Both the position numbers and the translations under genes were made by a program. From assembly GCA_022818135.1 (NCBI GenBank), contig JAFMSR010000003.1:33341997-33405996 (forward strand): a stretch of DNA of 64,000 nt. The letters run 5' to 3'. This DNA comes from Saxidomus purpurata. Taxonomy: Eukaryota > Mollusca > Bivalvia > Venerida > Veneridae. Below the pieces are notes generated by a model. The model searched no databases and had not been told where the DNA came from. It worked only from the letters and a program-made list of their open reading frames with translations. How positions within the stretch are numbered: position 1 is the first letter of the stretch; each line of letters starts with the position of its first letter. Shown here piece by piece: positions 11,080 through 22,200 of this stretch.

Positions 11080-12270
11080 CAAGAGCTGTCCATAAGACAG
11101 CACGCTCGACTATTGTGGGTGTTTGCTAATAAAACAAAACTTTTATCAGTGTAATAGCAAAACAAAATTCTGCTAACTATTAAGTATAAACTAGGAAAGT
11201 TGAATCATAAAAAAGTCAAAATCTATAACTATAGATTTAATTTTTGATAAATTAATTGTTTGATACAAAATTTACCCTGAACACTATTGCAAGGTTTGAT
11301 ATAACTACCATAAGTGGTTACTGTGATATGTGCATGATAGTACCTTGCATGCAAAACTTTACCAAATTTTCAAAGTCAAACAACGGCCATAATTTGCACT
11401 AAATTTAAACAAGAGTTATCTGTCTTGACTGTGTGACACCTCTTAAGACATTAAAAAAGTTTCAAGTCAATATCATAAGTGGTTACTGAGATATGTGCAT
11501 GATAGTACCTAGCAGGCAAAACTTTAACCAAATTTTCAAAGTCAAACAAGGGCCATAATTAGTACTAAATTTATACAAGAGTTATCTGACTTGACTGTGT
11601 GACACCCCTAGAGACATTAACAAAGTTCAAGTCAATATCAGAAGTGGTAACTGAGATATGTGCATGATAGTACCTAGCAGGCAAAACTTTAACCAAATTT
11701 TCAAAGTCAAACAAGGGCCATAATTTGTACTAAATTTTTTTCAAGAGTTATCTGCCTTGATTATATGACACCCCTAAAGACATGAACAAAGTTTCAAGTC
11801 AATATCATAAGTGGTTACTGAGATATGTGCATGATAGTACCTAGCAGGCAAAACTTTAACCAAATTTTCAAAGTCAAACAAGGGCCATAATTTGTACTAA
11901 ATTTTTTGAAGAGTTATCTGCCTTGATTGTATGACACCCCTAAAGACATGAACAAAGTTTCAAGTCAATACCATAAGTGGTTACTGAGATATGTGCATGA
12001 TAGTACCTAGCAGGCAAAACTTTAACCAAATTTTCAAAGTCAAACAAGGGCCATAATTTGTACTAAATTTTTTCAAGAGTTATCTGCCTTGATTGTATGA
12101 CACCCCTTAAGACATGAACAAAGTTTCAAGTCAATATCATAAGTGGTTACTGAGATAATGTGCATGATAGTACTTAGCAGGCAAAACTTTAACCAAAGAA
12201 GCAACGCCGACGCCGACGCCGACACACAAGTGACTGTAATAGCTCTCCATATTCTCCGAATAGTCGAGCT
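11080..12270 (+). mobile_element. Array element (AACAAGAGCTGTCC family), copy 1
   Basis: Left end (A)ACAAGAGCTGTCC followed by 'cataagacagcacgctcgactatt'-type sequence; right end 'aatagtcgagct'. The core is six tandem units of 165-167 bp (a 'gtgcatgatag' motif ends at 11340, 11505, 11670, 11837, 12003 and 12170). The uninterrupted paralogue at about 49790 shows the empty site (ACACACAC-AAAAA-CGC), so at most 2 bp (AA) was duplicated on insertion. It has no ORF. The architecture fits bivalve pearl/HINE elements thought to move by a rolling-circle route; that link is inference. Confidence 0.85.
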
Positions 12271-12504
12271 AAAAACGCAATGGTACAAAATGCGGGTCGA
12301 TCCGAAATCAGACGACAACGACGACGCAATAGGGTCAAAATTAGACATATCCCATACCGGAAGCGTATTTTATCAACAATTTATATTGCATTTTGAAACG
12401 TTTTGATAGGTTTTGAAATGTTGTTTTTGTAGTAATTTGATCATACACATTTTAATTGCGTCATAGAAGACGCTCTTTGCTATTTCTGTTGCGTCATTGA
12501 CAAA

Positions 12505-12636
12505 ATGAGTGCATCAAAACCGCAGAAAAAGCGCTCTCGAGGAAACACTGAATTTAGTGTATCCGGTGTTGTGATACGTATTTCACGGGTCTTACATTTT
12601 TCATGTCACACCGGTAGGACGATAAAAAACGCGTAG
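12505..12636 (+). CDS. Conserved 43-residue ORF in repeat R, copy 1
   Basis: Starts MSASKPQKKRSRGNTEF and ends at TAG. The same frame, start, stop and length occur in the second copy of the repeat (50015-50146) with only a handful of substitutions and no indel. It is basic at the N-terminus. I do not recognise a family. It could simply be a chance frame in a young repeat. Confidence 0.2.
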   Translation: MSASKPQKKRSRGNTEFSVSGVVIRISRVLHFSCHTGRTIKNA

Positions 12637-12790
12637 GAAAATAGTTCTATACAGAACAGATACCTCGTTGATTTAAGTTACAAATTATAAGATAAAACAA
12701 CAATATAATATTTTGCTATTCTGTAATGTTTTGATATTATTTAGATCTGTAACTACGTAATTTTTAAAACAGAGGACAGTAATATAGAAC

Positions 12791-13222
12791 TAGGGATGTA
12801 ATTGATTAAAATTTTTGTATCGATATATCGATTTAGAAATATCGACGATACAGCGATATATCGATACATGGGCGTAAAATGTCACTGACTACATATTCTA
12901 CCAAATCTCTTGAATTTATTTGTACTAAACATATGGTTCTAGTCTATAATATATATCAACCCTTGCAGTGCTGAATATTTTTGCCAATGAGACCACATTT
13001 CATTAAATTAAACTATTCGTTAGAAAAACACGGACCTCTGGGTGTAGTGATTGTTTATATTCTGGTCGAGTTTTGATGGAATTTTCGAACGTGAAACTGT
13101 AGATCATTGCACGGTAAAACATTATTCGATATACGATTTTTCAAAATGGCAATCGATATCGAATTGAAAGTGTTTAATCGTTGATATATCGATCGATATC
13201 GTTTGAATCGATTACATCCCTA
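12791..13222. mobile_element. hAT-type MITE, copy 2
   Basis: 432 bp, begins TAGGGATGTAATTGATT and ends AATCGATTACATCCCTA. Flanks are TATAGAAC (12783-12790) and CATAGAAC (13223-13230), 7 of 8 matching. The paralogue at 50281-50310 has the intact single TATAGAAC without the element, proving insertion and showing the right copy mutated. It is the same family as 6306-6708. Confidence 0.93.
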
Positions 13223-13539
13223 CATAGAACTACTTTTCGGTCGTATTCGACAAAAATTTGTGTTAAGAGTTTGGCCGTAAGGGTCTGAAATACACTGTTA
13301 ACTTTGGATACGATTGAATAAATTCAATCGATCCAAAAATATTTATAATTAGTTAAATCACATGACTTTCTGTGTCATGCCTCCAATAACAGGGACCACA
13401 ATGGAAATAAGAGGAATCTATTCCCCTTTTTTGTGTTATCCCTGGTATTGGTGTGCATTTCATGGCTCATAAAAATGCATGTCATGTTAAAGTATAGCAT
13501 GTCAACTGTTGTTATTTGTAACCATGCATCATCATGTTA

Positions 13540-13725
13540 TTGCCATGTTTAGCCCAACAAATTGTGCGCCAGGGCTTTTTGATATTTACGACGGCCGCCC
13601 TTGTAAAGACAGACATCTATGTAATATCAGTTTGTAAAATTGGTCGGTCTTGCAGTCGAAATATTGAGGCTATGCCATGTTATATGTGCATTTTTTACCG
13701 AAATAAACTTATCTTATCTTATGTG
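13540..13725 (+). mobile_element. Possible retroelement 3' end
   Basis: A non-coding segment ends in AAATAAACTTATCTTATCTT, a short TTATC-type simple tail common at 3' ends of LINEs and SINEs. The body is not recognised. The surrounding bases 13346-14280 show nothing else. Confidence 0.25.
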
Positions 13726-14288
13726 ATGTGACACTGATGTCAATGTTCCTGAAAAGACTAAAAAGATGAAACATGCTTGTTTTGATGGACTTGTTCCAAT
13801 TTTTGTTCACCTGTTGCTGTTAGGTTTGTTGAAATCAAACGTCTGATTGACCATCAATGATCCACAATAACAAATCTACCAAAATAGTCACAAGGACACA
13901 CTCCACACTTAAATCAAATACAAGTCATTTAAAAACATCCTGGACCGACTTAAAAGCATACTATCTAAAACAAAAACGTTCATTTGACGATTTGTTTTTG
14001 TTTACCTGTTTTGCAGGATTGTCGTCCCAGGAGAAAAGTAATTTTGTGAGAATTAACTCTAGGTCATAGATAACTAATTGTAGTAATAGGTATGAATCCT
14101 ATAAATGTTTTTTCGACGTAGTCGTATACTTTTGATTTGAACTTCCGTTGGTATGGACGCGTTGCTAACCAACTTCGTTATAATGTGACCAATCAGAATC
14201 TGCAAATTATTGCAATCTGACTAAAGTTCACGATCTTCTGAAATAGCGTAGCGTTTTTGAGGAGATGATTTTAATCAGATTGCAAATT

Positions 14289-14578
14289 ATTGGCTAGCGT
14301 TTCGGTACCGGAATAAGCAGTGTACTGCCCGGGAGCCTTCTGAAACACAAAATGTGTATATTTTTTTATATTATAGTTATTTATAATAAATCATGTTGCA
14401 AAAAAAGAAAAAACAGAACACGTTATGTCAAGGTTTCTGGACAGTACGAAGATCAACTTTTGTATTCAACGAGGTGTTGTCTGGGGCCGGACATCTAGTG
14501 TCATTGATTATTGGCTAGCGTTTCGGTACCGGAATAAGCAGTGTACTGCCCGGGAGCCTTCTGAAACACAAAATGTGT
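14289..14578 (+). repeat. Pair of ~70 bp direct repeats
   Basis: The block starting TATTGGCTAGCGTTTCGGTA and ending AACACAAAATGTGT occurs at about 14289-14356 and again at about 14510-14578, essentially identical, with about 150 bp between. Unique sequence differs on each side, so this is a local segmental duplication. Confidence 0.85.
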
Positions 14579-14779
14579 TTATTACGTCACCTACCTCGAC
14601 TATCTTTTTTTTTAAAGATATTACTTGTTTCTACTGCGTTTGAATGTCTTTATTAAAAATATGATGCTTTTATAAATAATTTGCAAGAGAAGGCAAGTAT
14701 ATTGACACATAATTTATGTTGTTGTTTGGGGTGTGTTTGCAAGGACTTATATAGGTCACTGGTGTTTGTTAAATTGCCA

Positions 14780-15328
14780 GGAACTGTTAAAGCTAGGATT
14801 ACCATCACATTCGAGTTTAATACACTTCTACAGTGTGGGACCCTTACACACAAGTCTGCACTCAGCAGCTAGAGGCAGTCCAACGCAGAGCTGTAAGATT
14901 CATCACAGGTGATTATCGCACCACAAGCAGCACTCACTAGATTATCTCGGACCTAGGTTGGCACTCACTTCAACAACGAAGGACCCATGCCAAACTCGTC
15001 ATGATGTACTGCATCATCTACTGTCTCGTTGACATCCCTGCATCCACGTTTCTCAGTGCCACTACTGTTGCAACCAGAGGTCATGCCGTAGGCTAAATCA
15101 TTCCATACTGCAGAACCGACTACCTTCCTCATTCCCCTCAGCTACACGAGCATCTTGCCACACAAGCCTAGTCTGGACGCCTTCAAGGGAGGGGTGGCGC
15201 AGATGTAAGCCACATTCACATGTAAAATGTTTTATTTTTACCTGCACTTGTTCGCCCCTCACCTTAACCTTGTACAGTCACATTGGCCATATACAACATA
15301 GGAAAAAGAAGAAGAAGAAGAAGACTTG
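14780..15328 (+). pseudogene. LINE reverse transcriptase, 3' fragment with (GAA)n tail
   Basis: Translation shows the C-terminal part of a Jockey/CR1-type polymerase: YTSTVWDPYT, then QQLEAVQRRAVRFITGDYR, then LGWHSLQQRRTHAKLVMMYC, broken by stops (an in-frame TAG after STH) and at least one frameshift near 14818. It ends in a GAA microsatellite (15301-15325), the typical 3' tail. It is 5'-truncated and inactive. Confidence 0.85.
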
Positions 15329-16243
15329 TACAGAACAGTAAAACTAGTAAAATCTTGATAAATGATCTGCTCTGGTTATAAAGGCAGGATCATTTGCTGT
15401 CACATGGACAATGGTTAAAGAGAACAAAGTAACATGTAAACTTCATATATTTCATCTCCAGTGATATTGCACATAAATGTAACAGTTACATAACTTTTCA
15501 TTTTTTAATCCTTTAATGATCGTTCAGTCTTCTCAATTCATACACAGACCTAAATGCACATGTGTATATAGGTCCATGATTTATACCTGCAAAGTTTTTT
15601 ATTATTTTTTTCTATTTATGAAGTAAAGGAATGATAAATGTACCATGTATATAAAAAATTTGACAATTACTATGCACTTTAACTGATAAAAAACATCTCA
15701 CTGACCAACTATTAAAACAATCCAGCCCCTCAAATTGTCAAATCTAGGTAATTAAATAATCTACACAAATTACTGTAAATGCATTTATATTTGTAGGTTT
15801 TGTTTTCATTAAAATTACAATTTTTGTTGGCACTTAAATTAACAAATTTCAAATCCATAGTTCTAAATAAATGACAAAATTACAATTTGTTGCGATATAA
15901 ATTTTTTAACTTCACGCATGAAATCCATTAAAAATAATGCCCCACAAATACCAATGTTTTACAGTAATTCTATTAGATCTGAACTAAACCTAAACTTGCA
16001 TCAACACTTTCCTGTAGTCTTAAATTGAATGTACAGAATTTACATAACGGTAACACACTGAATTACATTTGTCAAGCTGCATCTATGAAAATTTCTTCAT
16101 CTGTATTCAAATGGAATCCTATATGGATGGATTTTGAATGACACAGTAATGTTGATCCAATTCCACCAACGAGTTAGGTACATGTTTATCACAGTATTGC
16201 ACAGTATTGTACATGTAGTTATAGTTATACGATGCTTTTTGTT
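15329..16243. other. Downstream flank / 3' UTR of BLOC1S3
   Basis: No ORF or repeat recognised. On the minus strand an AATAAA (plus 15598-15603) is a candidate poly(A) signal about 640 nt after the BLOC1S3 stop. Confidence 0.35.
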
Positions 16244-19200
16244 TTATGTTTGTGCAGCAGCCTGGTTATTGGCAGGTTTAGCTGGAATGGTTATATCAGG
16301 TAAAATATTACAGCTACAAACAATGTCCACTTTGTCTTCTAGTCGGAATAGTTCATTTGTCACATTCCGCATATTGAAGGACACATCCTGTAAAAAAATA
16401 CAAGCAACACATAATCATGTTTCTTACTTATTACCATTCATCATTAGAAATAAATAAAAGATTTTTTTTCAAAGCAGAGGGCAATGATGGCAATGATGGC
16501 AATGATGGCCCTATATTGCTCATCGGAGTGGGCAGAGAACATCTGCAATACATGATCAGGCCTTGTTTACAAAACTTAGGTGCTCAACTGTCTGAGTTTA
16601 ATGCTCTGCTCAAACTTTGTACTAATAATGTAAAATTTTAAAATTTCTATATAAAAGTGTGTCAACAGGTTTTCAGTAAACATTAAAAACAACTTTTAAA
16701 ACTATGGTATATCACACAGCTTTGAACATGATAACCCAGGGTTATTCCTGTGAAATTTGTTAAAATTGGCCTAGTGGTTGAAGTGATGTCATTGTGAGGT
16801 TCTTCTGGAGCCATTTTTCTGAAGGGGAATTAATCGGTTTGAAAAGTTTAAGTAGAGGACCACCTAAGGAACAATTCTAGAAAGTTTGGAGGAAATTGGA
16901 CGACTGGTTAAGAAATTGTTATTTTAAAGGTTTTTTTTATCTGTGGCAACCATTTTGCACAGCAGAGTGGAACAGTTTGAGCACATTTGGTAGAGGACTA
17001 TCTAAGGAACAATCCTGTTTTATTAAAACTGGCCCATGGTTAAGGTAACGGGCTGACAAAACCTAGAATTTCATTTGCCAAAATCTTTGAATGTTTTTAT
17101 CTTTTTCATTGTATATGAAAGTATGTAAACCTATACATTTTTGGAAAGGTCTTGTCAAACTCTAAACAAATCAAATAAAGCAAATGATGATGCCCTCCAT
17201 CTACAGGTCATTCCTAAGAACTTTGGTTGAAACTGGCCTCATGGTTAGGATCAAAAATGCTATTTACAAGATTCTCTATATTTAGCTCTGGTAATCATTT
17301 TGTGCAGGGAGCTTTACCCTTTGATCAGTTTAGGAAGAGGCCCATCCAAGGTACAATCCTGATAAGATTGCTTACAATTGGCCCAGTGCTTAGGAGAATG
17401 TATCATTTGAAGGTTTTTTCTATTTTCTTTTCAGGCGGCCATTTAGTGCAGTGGAGAGGAACACTATGAGCAGTGGTTTAGGAGATGTCATCAGAGTGGT
17501 TAGGAGATTTCACTGTCATTTTGAAACCCCATGGGAAGCTGTGTGCAGTTTTGATCAGCTTTAGCCACATGGAACTTTTATAAATGGCATTTTTTTAAGT
17601 ATCAATGTTAAGTATATACAGTATGTGAAACCCCTCCAGATTACATGGCCAATTTTCATTTTCTATTTATATTTACCCTAACAGAACTACAAGCAGGTGC
17701 ATGTACAGTAGAACTGGCAATATTAAGCTGCTTGTCCACCACACCCACATCATTAACTATATTCTGATCTAACATTTTCCTAGTAAGCAAAATTTATAAT
17801 TTATAATTTTTTTCTTCCCATCTATAAACTGGAAGGGAGGTTTTAGGATAGGGCTGTCACTGTTATAAAACTTATACACTAGCACTTATCCTTGAATTGT
17901 AAAGTTACCTGGATAGCTATGTGGGATTTCTGAAGCTGCAATGTCAGGCTGTGTAGATCTTTGGCAGCTTGTGTGTAACTCTGATGTATGGTGTCTACAA
18001 TATGTCTTCTCAGAGCCACATTTTTCTCCCCTGCAATATATATGCCATTTTGTATACACACAACATTGGCATGTCTGCATATGTTAACTACAATAATTAT
18101 GTCTATGCAGTGTAACATTTTCTGCCCTGCAACACAAAGTAAATTTTAAACTAATAATCTTATAAACTTCAAGTCTTGTATTGAGATTTACTTAAAGACA
18201 ATTAGTCCTTCATAAGTGACCCCCCCCAAACCGCAAAAATCAACACTTACAGTTATTATATCAAAATATTTTCTTATGACAAAAACATAAACTATTTTTT
18301 TACTTTTAGATTACGAAAAAAACTGTGATTTCAAAGTTAGATTAAGTAATGTTTTAAATACTCAATATTCTTACAACAAACCAAATCACTAAGATTAGAC
18401 GTTACACTTGATACATAAGAGAAACTTAGTTTTAGTTTATTTTACAGTTAGGAGAAGCGTCCAGTTGCACTATAATTTACAAAGAAATAAATAGTCGGAA
18501 GGATTCTTTATACATCAAAAAGCATTCAGGCCACACCACAGGAAGGTGCTTAATTACTTGAGCATATTACTTTCTCAGTATAACTTAAAATCACAGTTTA
18601 CTGCATTTATCTCAAATATTTTCATATCTTGCAATAAAAGTAAAAGTCATTATTATATAAAACAGTTTATATAAACAACAGGAAATAAGTTATAAATCAA
18701 TATCTGTACAAATCAATAAAATTTATGGTTCTACTATTGTACTACATATCAAGTCTACTGACATGCGCTGGACCTAATCAGAGGGATTAAAACTGATAAG
18801 GGGCAATAAAACGATTAAGATATTTGACCACCTGCGGTTTGGGGGGGGTCACTTATGAAGGACATTTTAATTGTCTTTAATTATTCAATAACCTTAGTAA
18901 TAGGGGAAGTAACTGTGGATTTGTCATTATTATCATAATTTTCTATGCTGTAAGTATATGTATAAATTTATTCAGTGTAAAATTTGCTCTTCTTTTGTTG
19001 CTGCATCTTTATTTAAGGCTATTTTCCTCAATTCATCAAATTTCAATGCTCCAGCTTTCACATCAGTTATACAGTTGCTTCTCCTATGCTCTGTTTTAAT
19101 GACTTTAGTGTAAAAGTGAGATTAAATCTGACAGCAAAATGTGAATACTTACGTAGCTTTCGATTCAACAATCTGAAAATGTATAAAAAAAACTATAATT

Positions 19201-22200
19201 GTCTGTTGTACATACAGGAAGCCTTGTATTCTGAAAAGAAAAAGACATTCTAAGGATTCTATGACTCCTAGAATCACGGACCTATATACACATATGTATA
19301 TCAGTCCATGCTAGAATTTAGTGGAACTGATCTTAAAGCTGACGTGACATTGTGCAGCATAAAATTATAAAACATTATTATGTCAGTTGTGCAAAGAGAC
19401 ATACATGTTCAATGATGCCAAAGGAATGGAAAAGTAAAAAATGAAAGCTTTAAAACACACCAAACTTCCAATACCTAAATTATTTTAGGTCTCCGTTTTC
19501 AAACAGTAAATGTACACATTTTTCAACAATAAAAATATATGCACTTTTATTCCTACAGAAGTGTGAAAGTCTACTTACGTATTATATTTAGGCTTTGCTT
19601 CTTGCTGCTGTACAGGAAGGGATGGAGACTGGGGGGATGTTACATCACTTGTATCTCCTCGTTCAGACTTGTTTACTGAAAGCATTTTCACAAAACATTA
19701 GACATTCTTCAGAATACTAACCCGAAAAACTTTGGACTAATCTTAAACAATTTGTTATGAGAATTAGTTACATGAAAGAGCATAATGCAAGGTGTGGCTT
19801 TCCCTAGCAACTCACCATTCAATGCAACGTCTGGCCTTCCCTAGTAACTCACCATTCAGTGCAAGGTCTAGCCCTCCCTAGTAACTCACCAGTGCAAGGT
19901 CCAGCCCTCCCCAGTAACTTACTCGCTGAGACTATCACTAGTATCTCACCTTTTAGTGGTAGGATCTAGCTTTCACAGGTGGTAGGCATGTACGGTACCT
20001 AGGACCTAAACACTAGATCTTAGTTAAAACTAGCCTTGTGAATCTATGTAAGATACAGTATTTGGGTCCTAGCCATGTAAGCTATGCTCCTTCAACCTGT
20101 GGTCTTAATTCAGAATCATGTTCTCACCTACATTAAGGACTTACCATTCAGTGCAAAATCAAGTCCTCATTAGTAACTTGCTTACCATTCAGTGGCAAGA
20201 TTTGGCCATCCCCAGTAACAACTTCAAATTCCTCATCACTCTCTGATGCTTCTCCAGACACTACAACACCTGCTTTGGAAGAGTTGCCATCTTGTTTTGG
20301 AACACTTTCAATACCTTGACCAACTGAGCTGGTTACCTCCCCTGACTGTAACATTCAAATAAAAAGACCTTTTATAACAAGTGGAACATTTACCCAAAAT
20401 TTCTAGATAATCCTTCAAAATAACATATAAAAGAGTAGCTGTAGCTACATGAAACCTGTATTAGATGCAGATTTTATCTACTAATTTATCTGTTGGATTA
20501 TTTTTTATTATCATTTAAGTTCATTTAACATGGTACTATATGATATACTTGTCTCAATGTGTGCTATTTAATAGGTGCTATTTTTCTTCTACAGCTACTC
20601 TTTTATATGTTATTCATAATACTTTGTCGGAAAATAGCTCAAGTAGTGTTAATCTGTTATATATGTATCCAACATTAAATAAATATTCTTGTACCTTGCC
20701 ATGAGTTCGGATCCCACACTAGGCAAGGCTTTTTCCCCTTATTGTAATTAGTAATATTCTGTCAGTTAACACATGTATGTCAAGTCTAGATCCCTAGTAG
20801 GGGTTTAACTAAATGGAAGATCTATCTTCCATTTAGTTAAACCCCTACTAGGGACCTAGACTTGACATGTGTCAACTGACAGAATATTACTCAGAACTGA
20901 AATAAAAAGAATAAAGAAAGAAGTAATGTTGGTCAAAAACAGGTTAAAAACAGCAGGTTTATTTAGGGAGACATATGTTAAATCTGACTTACCGCCAGAC
21001 TGAACTCTGAACCAGACATCATGACCACATCTGGGGGTAAGGCATTTCAGTGGACAATAGTGCTAAGGAAAAAGGAGTATTTGAAATAATCTGTTTTCGT
21101 TTGAATCTGCTGGAAAGCATGTGGATTTGATGTTCTTGCAGCTCTTGTTTTCGGGATACAATAGTTTGGACATGGAGTGGCAACCTGGTTATGCAGAATT
21201 TTGTGAAACATAACCAGGCGTTGGTCAATGCGCCAAAGGTCAAGACGCCTTCACTGTAGGGAATTCAACATATCAGTGACACCGGACATCCGGCCATAGT
21301 CATGCTTGGTCCAGCGGGCTGCCCTGTTCTGTACAGACTCAAGTTGGTCAATGAGGGTTCCTGTATACGGAGATCACACAGTTGAGCTGTATTCAAGCTC
21401 GAGCCATAGAAGTGTCTTGCATACCAGGCATGGGGTCAATTACATTGGAATGTAATTAATTAAATTTGAATTACATTAAAGCGACTGCACTCCAGATGGA
21501 CAAGTTACGCTAAAAAAAGAAAATTTTCAATTTCAAGAAAACAATTGTCATTACTGTATCAGGGGCATTGTATTATGATAACGTGACAAGTTTTCTAACA
21601 AAAGAAACAATTAAAATGTGTTGTTTTGCTTACTTTTATTGTAGAATATATCACCCCGTGACTAACGGGTGGGCTCTTTGGTATATCAATATTTTTAACT
21701 CGCATCAAATCAGCTGACTCCGTAGTGTAGTAGGTTAAGCCGCTGTAAATTTTTTGTAAGCGCAAAGATCCGAGTTCAAAACCTGGCTCGGGTAAATATT
21801 TTTTTTCTACCTTTATTTTTAGCTCTTACACAAAGAAAATAATCTTGATGCTGACAAATTGAATATATATTGATTTTACCAAAAAATTAAAATTTACTAA
21901 GAATTTGGAGTGCAGTCGCTTTAAGAAAGTCTTCAATTAAATTACAATTACCATTACACATGTTTTTTAATGTAATTAATTAAATTACATCACAAATGTA
22001 ATAAATTAAATTACAAATTACTTTATCTTTTTTAATTTATTTCGAAGTTGAAAGTAATACATGAAATAACAGCGTTTTACTTTGAACAAATCTCACACAC
22101 TTGGCTTTTAAGTTTAAGAAGAAATTTAGCTTTTGCGTCCAAAGCTACCAAAAGCCTTATTATAAAACACTCTCCAGACCCCAGTTAGAGTATGTTTCCC

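Larger units (their letters stand above)
10691..13345 (+). mobile_element. Dispersed repeat R, copy 1, with two nested insertions
   Basis: After removal of two insertions this aligns over about 1 kb with 49420-50405 (shared from 'taaagaagttttattcag' to 'aattcaatcgatcca'). Insertions present here and absent there are 11080-12270 and 12791-13222. The family is unknown; it carries a 44-codon reading frame open in both copies (12505-12636 and 50015-50146). The left end is lost in the gap. Confidence 0.8.

Noticed and set aside
16134..16457. 107-residue plus-strand frame
   Set aside because: It is antisense to the last BLOC1S3 exon, which matches the conserved C-terminus on the minus strand.
20993..21030. 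An additional BLOC1S3 exon ending at the donor GCG|GTAAGT (20992)
   Set aside because: It lies in a LINE fragment, has no matching acceptor or phase, and exon 1 joins directly in phase to 20345 through TTACAG|TCAG.
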